NCBI GenBank assembly: GCA_016179005.1
Contig: JACOSF010000022.1
Span: 1-10,525, forward strand
Direction of reading: 5' to 3'
Source: Acidobacteriota bacterium
Lineage (GTDB): Bacteria > Acidobacteriota > Terriglobia > Acidiferrales > UBA7541
DNA length: 10,525 nt
Shown here: piece by piece, positions 1 to 5,809 of the stretch
Numbering within the stretch: the first letter of the stretch is position 1
Layout of the letters: each line of letters starts with the position of its first letter
Notes under the pieces: model-generated
Database searches by the model: none
Seen by the model: the letters and a program-made list of their open reading frames with translations, nothing else
What the model was told of the DNA's origin: nothing
Program-made: the position numbers and the translations under genes

Positions 1-1
1 C

Positions 2-70
2 ACTCTGTTCGTGGTGATGCAGATGACCGGGCGCATACGCTGGGCGGAGAAATTCGCGAACAATAAATGA
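2..70 (+). CDS. C-terminal end of an unidentified protein (partial)
   Basis: Reading from base 2, one plus-strand frame gives 22 residues ending in WAEKFANNK and a TGA stop at 68-70. The start lies outside the window. The tail has a short hydrophobic run (LFVVMQM) followed by a basic segment, as might end a membrane protein. It is too short to assign a family. It is proposed because the frame runs open from the window edge to a stop just before the intergenic palindrome. It could be chance. Confidence 0.35.
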   Translation, partial: TLFVVMQMTGRIRWAEKFANNK

Positions 71-75
71 GTATC

Positions 76-158
76 GTAGGGGCGGACCTGCACGCCCGCC
101 CAGCCGAAGGGCGCACACGCCCTTCGGCTGAGCTCAGGGCAGGCAGGTGCGCCCCTAC
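76..158. repeat. MITE/REP-like palindromic element, 83 bp
   Basis: The outer arms are 16 bp: GTAGGGGCGGACCTGC (76-91) and GCAGGTGCGCCCCTAC (143-158), inverted complements with one mismatch. Nested inside is a perfect 13-bp stem (101-113 with 118-130) closed by a CACA loop. The whole unit can fold into a long cruciform or RNA hairpin. It carries no ORF of substance and sits between a plus-strand gene end and a minus-strand gene end, where it could also stop transcription. Arms of the GTAGGGGCG...CGCCCCTAC type are characteristic of dispersed non-autonomous repeats. Copy number elsewhere in the genome cannot be seen here. Confidence 0.7.
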
Positions 159-205
159 AAAAGAGCCGGCCCTTCGCTTCGCTCTGGACAAGCAACATGC
201 CGCCG

Positions 206-1753
206 CTACTTTGGCAGGACGCGACCGGGGCGGGCGCCGGTGGCTTTGCCGGCGTCCCAAACCAGAGTTCCGTTCACCCAGACTTTTTCGATGCCGGTGG
301 AAAGCTCGAATGGCTCGGCGAAGGTGGAATTGTCGATCACCGTCGCAGGATTGAAGAGCACGAGATCGGCAACGTTGCCTTTCTTGATCGTGCCGCGGTC
401 TTTCAACTTCAGCCGCCACGCGGGAAGTGAAGTCATCTTGCGGATGGCTTCGGGCAGCGTGAGCCACTGCTTTTCGCGCACGAAGCGTCCGAGCACTTTG
501 GGAAACGTCCCCGCACCGCGGGGGTGCTTCATGCCGATGCCGCCGTCGCTGGAGACCATCGTCCACTTCCACTGGTAGAGCGTTTTGATGTCCGCCTCGA
601 TCATGGTCTTGCCGATGATGCCGGCGTCGCCGTTTTTCACCATCTCGATGTAGAGGGCGACGGGCGTGACGCCGCGCGACTTGGCCACCTCCTCCAGCGT
701 GCGGCCTTCGTAGCTGTGGTCGGAGGCATACTCGGTGATCAGGATATTCTGTGCGCCGCCCACGTCGTCGAGCGCCTTCTGCACGTCCGCGGGATCGTCC
801 CAGCGCTTGGACGGCACGAGCACCTTCATGTTGGAGTGCCACGCGTCGTAGGGGTAGCAGTCGGCGGTGACGTCCACGCCGCGCTTGCGCGCATCGTCAT
901 AAAGCTTGATCACATCCGCGGCCTTGCCCCACACGCCGACGGTGCCCAGCTTGATGTGCGTATTCTGCGCGGGAAGTTTTCCCTGCTCGGCGATGGTGAC
1001 TACCTCGCGCATGGCGTCGAAGGCTTTGTCGGCTTCGTCGCGAATATGCGAGATGTAGAAGCCGCCGTACTTCGCTGCGGCGCGGGCAAGGGAGACGACT
1101 TCGTCAGTTGAAGCGTAGCTGCCCACGACGTATTCGAGTCCGCTCGAAAGGCACACCGCGCCTTCCTGCATTCCCTGCTCGACGAGGTTTTCCATTCGCG
1201 CGATTTCGTCGGGCCGCGCGACGCGCTTGTAGTCTTCGCCCATCACCTTGTGCCGCACGGTGGCGTGGCCCACGCACATGGCCAGGTTCAACGCGGGCGG
1301 GTCCTTGCGGCGATTGTCGAGGTATTCGCCGAGGGGCCACGGCGAGCCGCCGTCCTGCCCGAGCAGCAGCGTGGTGATGCCCTGAGAAATTTGCGTTTCC
1401 GCCAGCGGTTGCGTCTCGAGGCCGCGGTCGGAGTGGTTGTGCATGTCCATGAAGCCCGGCGCGAGCACCAGGCCGCTGGCCTGGATTACCTGTTCGTCTT
1501 TTTTCGGCTTGAAGTTGCCGATTTTCTCGATGCGCCCGTCGGCGATGCGCACGTTTGCTTTGCGGAGCGGTTTGCCGGTGCCGTCGGCCACGTCTGCGCC
1601 CGCGATGACGATGGAGGCGGGCTTGGCTGGCGCGTTCTGGCCAACGGATGAATGCGCGAGAATTAAAGTGGAAAAAAGTCCAAGGGCAAAGACACGGCCG
1701 TATCGCCATGCGCCCTTACAAAAGGATTGCTTAGAACAAATTGTGCGAGTCAC
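206..1753 (-). CDS. Exported D-aminoacylase / N-acyl-D-amino-acid deacylase (amidohydrolase superfamily)
   Basis: A 515-residue protein that starts with GTG at 1753, preceded by GGGGAGA with a spacing of about 5 bases. The N-terminus has a basic region and a hydrophobic core (about 21-33) followed by SSVGQ, which reads as a signal peptide. The small beta-sandwich part is split between about 46-100 and 450-500, around a TIM-barrel core. Visible metal and catalytic positions are HNH (105-107), H236 (SHIRDE), H266 and D403 (SSDGG). SSGLEY (203-208) is typical of the family. In Alcaligenes D-aminoacylase a cysteine lies 29 residues after the first His; here that position is D134 (GQDGGS). The family hydrolyses N-acyl-D-amino acids, and related members act on other N-acyl or dipeptide substrates, so the exact substrate is open. 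The gene lies 72 bp downstream of the TPR-thioredoxin gene on the same strand and may be cotranscribed with it. Confidence 0.88.
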   Translation of the reverse strand: MTRTICSKQSFCKGAWRYGRVFALGLFSTLILAHSSVGQNAPAKPASIVIAGADVADGTGKPLRKANVRIADGRIEKIGNFKPKKDEQVIQASGLVLAPGFMDMHNHSDRGLETQPLAETQISQGITTLLLGQDGGSPWPLGEYLDNRRKDPPALNLAMCVGHATVRHKVMGEDYKRVARPDEIARMENLVEQGMQEGAVCLSSGLEYVVGSYASTDEVVSLARAAAKYGGFYISHIRDEADKAFDAMREVVTIAEQGKLPAQNTHIKLGTVGVWGKAADVIKLYDDARKRGVDVTADCYPYDAWHSNMKVLVPSKRWDDPADVQKALDDVGGAQNILITEYASDHSYEGRTLEEVAKSRGVTPVALYIEMVKNGDAGIIGKTMIEADIKTLYQWKWTMVSSDGGIGMKHPRGAGTFPKVLGRFVREKQWLTLPEAIRKMTSLPAWRLKLKDRGTIKKGNVADLVLFNPATVIDNSTFAEPFELSTGIEKVWVNGTLVWDAGKATGARPGRVLPK

Positions 1754-1825
1754 GCGGTTCTCCCCAGGGTGCGGCGGGAAACATACTCGAACGGCGCGGC
1801 GGGCGCAATGGCGGCTCGTGCGGTT

Positions 1826-3406
1826 CTACGGCTCCTTCGGAGCGGGCGCTACGAGGGGCACCGGGGTGGATCTCACGATGCGCTGGGCGCGGCGATCCTC
1901 CAGCGTGACGTACACACGCCCCGGCGTTGATTCGCCCTGCATCCTCGACATCACTTGCAGCCGCTGCAGCAGACTGCGGTCCGGCACGTTGCAGTAGGTG
2001 GTCAGCGGGCGCTGATCCTCGCTCCAGACGATGACCTGTATCCGTGTGGGCGTGGTGTTGAAGCTGCACGGCGGCAAATCCGGCATGGGTGCGAAGAGCA
2101 CATCGGGATAGTCCGCCCAATTCTTCAGTGAAAGATAAAAGCGCGTGATTTTCATGCCGCCTGCGTCCATGGTTTCTGCGCCGGTCACTTCGAGCACCGG
2201 TACCGGCAGCTCACGCGGCTTCTTTTCTTCGCTGGCCGTCGGAGCTCCCGCGGTCTGCGCAGCGGGAGCGGATTGCGCGGGCGCAGGCGCCGGAGAACGC
2301 TGCGGGGCGGGCGTCGGCGCGGCCTGTGCTTTGGGAGGCGCGGCTTTGGCGGCTGTCTTCAGCGATTTCTTGACGGCGTCGGCAATCATGCCTTCGACGT
2401 AATCGCTGTAGCCCGAGGAGCGGTAGCGCACCACGCCTTCGTGGTCAATGAGCACATACGTGGGAAACGACCGCACCTGAAAGGCGCGCTGCACTTTGCC
2501 ATTGACGTCCTGGTGCTGCGCCCAGGTCATTTTGTTCTTTTCGATGAAGGCGCGCCACTGGCCGGGTTCGTCGCCCACATCCACGCTGAGCAACACGAAC
2601 GGGTCTTTGGAGAATTTCTTGGCCAGGCTGGCCAGGGCAGGTATGGATTCACGGCATGGCGGGCACCACGTGCCCCAGAAATCCACCAGCACGATTTTGC
2701 CGCGCAATTCGTCGGAGTCGATGTACTCGCCGGCCGCGGTGGTTACGGAGAAGTCCGGTGCAAAATTTTCGCGGGCGCGGCGCGGGTTGGCGATAATTTT
2801 GCGAGCCTCTTCGCCGCTTTCGGAGTCTTCGTCGGCATCCTCCACATACGCTTTCAATTCCTGAATGCCCTCCGCCTCGCGGCCCAGCCGAATCAGGGTG
2901 ATGCCGAGGTTGTAGTGCACGATTTTGGTTTCGGGGTAAGCAGCAAGCGCCAGGCGGAAGGCGGCTTCCGCATCGGCCAGCTTCTTCAAATCGGGCTTTT
3001 CCATTTTCTCCATGGCCATGGCCGCGAGGGTGATGCCTTTCAGGTTGTGAGCCTTGGCGACCATCTCGTTGTCGCTGCCGGCAGCCGGCACCAGGCGCTC
3101 GCACGTCTCGATGACGTTTTTGTCCGCGCCGAGCTTGCTGTAGGTCTGGGCCATGCCCCACAGGCAATCGGCGCAGCTCTCTCCCTTCAGCTTGTTGGCG
3201 CGCTTGTAGAATTTGAGCGCATCTTCATAATTGCGGCGGTTGAAATGGAGCCGCGCCTTGCCGAGGGCGTCGTCGAACGCATCGTCCTGCGCCAAAGTTG
3301 AGCGGGGTGCGGCGGCCCAGCCGCGCGGGGCGAGGCTTCCGATGGAAATGAACAGCAGCATGATCCCCATGCAAAAAAAGGTAAGGAGCAGGTAGGAGCG
3401 CTTCAT
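1826..3406 (-). CDS. Exported TPR-thioredoxin (TlpA/ResA-like) protein with extra C-terminal module
   Basis: A 526-residue protein. The ATG at 3406 is chosen over one nine codons upstream because GAGGAG lies 8 bases before it and the product then begins MKRSYLLL with a clear signal peptide or anchor (about 5-32). Residues about 44-190 are TPR-like helices (for example RRNYEDALKFYKRA and VHYNLGITLIRLGR). Residues about 217-350 are a TlpA/ResA-type thioredoxin fold with WCPPC (247-251) and the cis-proline segment SFPTYVLID (P315). A Pro/Ala-rich linker (about 354-400) leads to a C-terminal domain of about 115 residues with two cysteines (C447, C472). The likely role is extracytoplasmic thiol-disulfide exchange, with TPRs for partner binding. 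It is divergent from the CsgG-like gene and upstream of the D-aminoacylase. The thioredoxin call is firm; the partner is unknown. Confidence 0.9.
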   Translation of the reverse strand: MKRSYLLLTFFCMGIMLLFISIGSLAPRGWAAAPRSTLAQDDAFDDALGKARLHFNRRNYEDALKFYKRANKLKGESCADCLWGMAQTYSKLGADKNVIETCERLVPAAGSDNEMVAKAHNLKGITLAAMAMEKMEKPDLKKLADAEAAFRLALAAYPETKIVHYNLGITLIRLGREAEGIQELKAYVEDADEDSESGEEARKIIANPRRARENFAPDFSVTTAAGEYIDSDELRGKIVLVDFWGTWCPPCRESIPALASLAKKFSKDPFVLLSVDVGDEPGQWRAFIEKNKMTWAQHQDVNGKVQRAFQVRSFPTYVLIDHEGVVRYRSSGYSDYVEGMIADAVKKSLKTAAKAAPPKAQAAPTPAPQRSPAPAPAQSAPAAQTAGAPTASEEKKPRELPVPVLEVTGAETMDAGGMKITRFYLSLKNWADYPDVLFAPMPDLPPCSFNTTPTRIQVIVWSEDQRPLTTYCNVPDRSLLQRLQVMSRMQGESTPGRVYVTLEDRRAQRIVRSTPVPLVAPAPKEP

Positions 3407-3433
3407 GCGATGTACTCCTCGCGGACGTGGCAA

Positions 3434-3462
3434 ATCATATCACTGCACGGGCAAAACCGTGC
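3434..3462. promoter_or_regulatory. Inverted repeat and possible -10 in the divergent intergenic region
   Basis: GCACGG (3445-3450) and CCGTGC (3457-3462) form a perfect 6-bp inverted repeat around a 6-base spacer. On the minus strand a TATGAT hexamer (complement of 3434-3439) lies about 28 bases before the ATG of the TPR-thioredoxin gene and could be its -10. No convincing -35 was found at the matching distance. The inverted repeat could be an operator or an early-transcript hairpin. Confidence 0.25.
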
Positions 3463-3488
3463 CGGTCGAAGTCCGTGCTACTTTGTCC

Positions 3489-3518
3489 TAGACACATGGC
3501 GCATGCGTTTCCTACAAT
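3489..3518 (+). promoter_or_regulatory. Sigma70-like promoter for the CsgG-like gene
   Basis: TAGACA (3489-3494) and TACAAT (3513-3518) each match the housekeeping consensus at five of six positions, with an 18-bp spacer. Transcription would start near 3525, giving a leader of about 88 bases before the ATG at 3613. This is inferred from sequence match alone. Confidence 0.4.
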
Positions 3519-3612
3519 CGCAGCAGGGAAGATGTCGCAACAGGATGACATCCGCGTGGCCCGTCGAAGAGACACATCGACCCGGCGCGCGGGAGCCCCG
3601 AGGAGACCGATC

Positions 3613-4629
3613 ATGAAGCGGACGTGGAAGACCATTCTTACTTTCGGCATGTTGCTGCTGGCGAGTTCGCTGGTGGCGGCGGATACCACGTGGGCCCAGG
3701 ACAAGCCCGCGGCGCCGGCGCGCAAGAAGCGCGTGGCGGTGTTTGATTTTGAGTACGGCACAGTGCGCAGCGGCGTGGCCGCGCTGTTCGGGACCGACGT
3801 GGACGTCGGCAAGGGCATTGGCGACCTCATCGTCAAGCGGCTGGTGCAGGACGGCACTTATTCGGTGATCGAGCGCAAGGCGCTGGACAAGATCCTCGCG
3901 GAACAGAATTTCTCGACGAGCGACCGCGCGAACCCGGCCAGCGCGGCGAAAATCGGAAAGATCCTCGGGCTCGACGCCATCATCATCGGCAGCATCACGC
4001 AGTTCGGCGGCGAAAACAAGAACACCAAGGTCGGCGGCGCCGGCGGCGGCTTCGGCGGCTTCGGCATCGGCGGCTTCAGCAAGAAGAGCTCCAAGGCCAT
4101 CGTCACCGTGGACGCGCGCATCGTGGACATAGACACAGCGGAAATCCTCGCCGTGGCCGACGGCAAGGGCGAATCCAAGCGCGAGAGCACGTCGCTGCTG
4201 GGCGGCGGCGGAAGCTGGGGCGGCTGGGGCGTCGGCGGCGTGGATATGTCCACGTCGGGATTCGAAAGCACGATCATCGGTGAAGCGGTGAAGGCGGCGG
4301 TGGACCAGTTGAGCACCGGCCTGATCGCCGGCAATACCAGACTCCAGACACGTACGATCATTGTGGAAGGGCTTGTCGCCGCAGTCGAGGGCGACACCAT
4401 CATCCTCAACGTCGGCGCCAAGACTGGCATCAAGGTGGGCGATCAACTTTCCGTGGAGCGCTTGACCCGAGAGATCAAGGACCCGGCCACCGGACAGGTG
4501 ATTCGCCGATTGACCAGCAAACTCGGCGTGGTGCAAGTGACCGATGTGGACGACGTTTCGGCGGTGTGCAAGATTGTGTCCGGCGCGGATTTCAAAGTCG
4601 GAGATATGGCCAAGACGGTTACGCAATAG
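3613..4629 (+). CDS. Exported CsgG-family protein with C-terminal FlgT-like domain
   Basis: A 338-residue protein. The start at ATG 3613 is supported by GAGGAG seven bases upstream and an immediate signal peptide (MKRTWKTILTFGMLLLASSL..., cleavage near WAQ, 27-29). Residues about 38-240 match the CsgG fold: the KKRVAVFDFEYGT beta strand, a DLIVKRLVQDGTYSVIERKALDKIL-type helix-strand region, LGLDAIIIGSITQF, and TVDARIVDIDTAEIL. The C-terminal part (about 245-338) resembles the small beta domain seen in FlgT and CsgG-like proteins (IILNVGAKTGIKVGDQL). E. coli CsgG is a lipoprotein that forms the curli export pore; here there is no lipobox cysteine. Two glycine-rich stretches (about 140-155 and 197-210) interrupt the fold. 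No csgA/B/E/F-like gene is nearby, so curli export is not implied; an envelope or periplasmic role is likely. Confidence 0.85.
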   Translation: MKRTWKTILTFGMLLLASSLVAADTTWAQDKPAAPARKKRVAVFDFEYGTVRSGVAALFGTDVDVGKGIGDLIVKRLVQDGTYSVIERKALDKILAEQNFSTSDRANPASAAKIGKILGLDAIIIGSITQFGGENKNTKVGGAGGGFGGFGIGGFSKKSSKAIVTVDARIVDIDTAEILAVADGKGESKRESTSLLGGGGSWGGWGVGGVDMSTSGFESTIIGEAVKAAVDQLSTGLIAGNTRLQTRTIIVEGLVAAVEGDTIILNVGAKTGIKVGDQLSVERLTREIKDPATGQVIRRLTSKLGVVQVTDVDDVSAVCKIVSGADFKVGDMAKTVTQ

Positions 4630-4646
4630 CAAACGGAAAAACCGGA

Positions 4647-4683
4647 GGGGCGGTCCCCGTGCGGGATCGCCCCTTTTGTTTTT
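4647..4683 (+). terminator. Rho-independent terminator, probably bidirectional
   Basis: GGGGCGGTCCC (4647-4657) pairs with GGGATCGCCCC (4663-4673) as an 11-bp stem with one G-T pair and a 5-base loop. TTTTGTTTTT follows at 4674-4683. It starts 17 bases after the CsgG-like stop codon. On the other strand the stem is followed within a few bases by TTTTT (complement of 4637-4641), so it can also serve the convergent gene ending at 4697. Confidence 0.9.
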
Positions 4684-4696
4684 CAGCAAGTCAAAC

Positions 4697-5224
4697 CTAG
4701 AAGAACGAAATTCCTTGGCCGAGGAAAATAAAGGAGCGGCCTGCACCGTGGTTGAAGAAGAGAATTGGCATCCCCGCGCGTGGGCTGTTCAGCAGGGAGA
4801 ACCTGCGCCCGCTCACATCACCGAACGCGAACGGTGGCTGCCCTGAAAGCATCGAACCGCCCGGCGTAGTGAAAATGGATTGGTCGAAGCGCGAACCGCT
4901 CATCGGATAGCCGAAGCCGCCGTATGGGTCCACAAGGACGCGGGAGCCGTACGGGCCATAGGGATTCGCGGACTTCGTCTTGCCGGTGAGCACGTCCACA
5001 TCGGCGGGGTCCAGCGGGTGGCCGGGCTTCGGCGCAGGTGGAAACTGAGCCCGCAGCTTTGCGGCCGGGGTCTGAGCCGGTGCAGGCTGCTCGGGCGCTT
5101 TCTGCGTCTCGGCGGCTGGCTTTTCGGGAGGCTTTGGCGGCTGGCTCTGCTGGGTCTCCTGCGCTAGGACAAAAGCCGGCGCGGCCAGCATCACAAGAAT
5201 CCAGAAGGCATTTCGAAGTCGCAT
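4697..5224 (-). CDS. Pro-rich secreted protein of unknown function
   Basis: A 175-residue protein. The ATG at 5224 is preceded by a near-perfect AAGGAGGG at about 7 bases. Residues 1-21 form a signal peptide ending VLA|QE. Residues about 25-70 are low-complexity Pro/Ala/Gln/Lys (PPKPPEKPAAE-like), probably disordered and long enough to cross an envelope layer. Residues 68-82 (PGHPLDPADVDVLTG) look like the most conserved segment. The rest is Gly/Tyr/Phe/Ser-rich (NPYGPYGSR, DPYGGFGYP) and ends hydrophobic (FIFLGQGISFF). I recognise no family. It converges on the CsgG-like gene and shares its terminator. A surface or matrix-exposed structural role is possible, but this is a guess from composition. 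Confidence 0.75.
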   Translation of the reverse strand: MRLRNAFWILVMLAAPAFVLAQETQQSQPPKPPEKPAAETQKAPEQPAPAQTPAAKLRAQFPPAPKPGHPLDPADVDVLTGKTKSANPYGPYGSRVLVDPYGGFGYPMSGSRFDQSIFTTPGGSMLSGQPPFAFGDVSGRRFSLLNSPRAGMPILFFNHGAGRSFIFLGQGISFF

Positions 5225-5300
5225 CGGTTCGCCCTCCTTTTCACCTGCGTAGCGGCGGCCATTAGGCCGGCACCTTCATTCGCGCACGTAGCCGGTATTT

Positions 5301-5399
5301 GCCCGTCCCGCAAAGCGGGGCGGGCGCTGCAATTTAGATGAGCGTAGCACACCTCGTGTCGCCCGGCGATAGTACGGCGGTACCGCCGGCGCACCGTAC
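5301..5399. repeat. Cluster of intergenic inverted repeats upstream of the tRNA fragment
   Basis: An 11-bp stem with one G-T pair and an AAA loop lies at 5301-5325 (GCCCGTCCCGC / GCGGGGCGGGC). A perfect 12-bp palindrome GGCGGTACCGCC lies at 5376-5387, inside a wider GTACGG (5372-5377) / CCGTAC (5394-5399) pairing. They lie between the start of the Pro-rich gene and the tRNA promoter. I see no coding frame in 5225-5451. The roles of these repeats are unknown. Confidence 0.45.
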
Positions 5400-5411
5400 C
5401 CGCCGCCTCGA

Positions 5412-5440
5412 TTGCCCCGCACTGCCCGTTATAGGATGAT
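5412..5440 (+). promoter_or_regulatory. Probable promoter of the interrupted tRNA
   Basis: TTGCCC (5412-5417) and GATGAT (5435-5440) each match the -35 and -10 consensus at four of six positions with a 17-bp spacer. The -10 ends 11 bases before the first tRNA base at 5452, the geometry expected for a tRNA promoter. The match is modest. Confidence 0.35.
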
Positions 5441-5451
5441 GGACACAGCGC

Positions 5452-5490
5452 GGGCCCGTAGCTCAGCCGGTTAGAGCTGCGCACTCATAA
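5452..5490 (+). pseudogene. tRNA 5' half, CAT anticodon (tRNA-Met or Ile2), truncated after the anticodon loop
   Basis: The bases read as a canonical tRNA up to position 38: acceptor strand GGGCCCG (5452-5458), TA, D-stem GCTC/GAGC with loop AGCCGGTTA, T, anticodon-stem strand GCGCA (5479-5483) and loop CTCATAA with CAT anticodon (5486-5488). The next bases (AGCAC) do not pair with GCGCA. No TGCGC, T-arm or CGGGCCC acceptor partner was found in the following several hundred bases. CTCATAA with this D-arm fits elongator tRNA-Met; tRNA-Ile2 (lysidine type) cannot be excluded. As it stands it cannot fold into a functional tRNA. Confidence 0.85.
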
Positions 5491-5733
5491 AGCACTGACC
5501 ATCACTCCGATTGGTTTATCCCACAGGGTCGGAAGAACAGCGAGGAATGTGAATCCCGTACAAGACCGCGCCAAGACCTCTTGACCATTCAGCCAAAACG
5601 GCGCGTGGGTTTTGCACCGGTATTCTTCCAGTGATTCGTCAAAGCTCGCTGTGTTCATGCCTCGCAGGAGCAAGTTAACGGCGGCAACACCCAAACTGAG
5701 CGGAACCTTTTGGTTGAATGGTGTGGTGCTCAT
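5485..5733 (-). CDS. Doubtful small ORF (82 aa) reading into the tRNA fragment
   Basis: ATG at 5733 begins MSTTPFNQKVPLSLGVAAVN and the frame ends at TGA, which is supplied by the antisense of the tRNA anticodon loop (5485-5487). There is no strong Shine-Dalgarno sequence (CAAGAG directly before ATG). The composition is protein-like, with a hydrophobic end (FLAVLPTLWDKPIGVMVSAL), but I recognise no family. It could be a fragment of a gene joined to the tRNA half by recombination, or chance. Confidence 0.2.
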   Translation of the reverse strand: MSTTPFNQKVPLSLGVAAVNLLLRGMNTASFDESLEEYRCKTHAPFWLNGQEVLARSCTGFTFLAVLPTLWDKPIGVMVSAL

Positions 5734-5792
5734 CTCTTGCGTCCCGATGCATCCGGAAAAAGGGTGGGGTGAGGGTCTCCCATCACTCCGAT
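5499..5792. repeat. 13-bp direct repeat bounding a less GC-rich segment
   Basis: CCATCACTCCGAT occurs at 5499-5511 and again at 5780-5792. The first copy starts eight bases after the tRNA break and the second lies just beyond the end of the M20 gene. The DNA between is visibly less GC-rich than its flanks and has no recognised gene. The right end also contains the phrase GGGTGGGGTGAGGGT, typical of dispersed intergenic repeats. The pair may be the mark of an insertion or a recombination endpoint. Confidence 0.5.
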
Positions 5793-5809
5793 GCACAGCG
5801 CCTGGTCCG

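Noticed and set aside
2273..3301. Plus-strand frame of 342 codons opposite the TPR-thioredoxin gene
   Set aside because: It has no recognisable domain and lies antisense to WCPPC and TPR coding sequence.
3407..3433. Earlier start for the TPR-thioredoxin at 3433
   Set aside because: It would add MPRPRGVHR before the signal peptide and has a poorer ribosome site than the ATG at 3406.
3613..4629. Calling the CsgG-like gene csgG of a curli operon
   Set aside because: There is no lipobox and no curli subunit or accessory genes nearby; only the family relation is supported.
3478..4746. Long antisense frame (422 codons) opposite the CsgG-like gene
   Set aside because: It is Ala/Arg/His-rich with no domain, the usual shadow of a GC-rich gene. 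The plus-strand frame has a signal peptide, family motifs, Shine-Dalgarno site and terminator.
5489..5800. Group I intron interrupting the tRNA anticodon loop
   Set aside because: The break site would suit one, but I found no 3' tRNA half at intron distance and no recognisable P7/core motifs in the following 300 bases.
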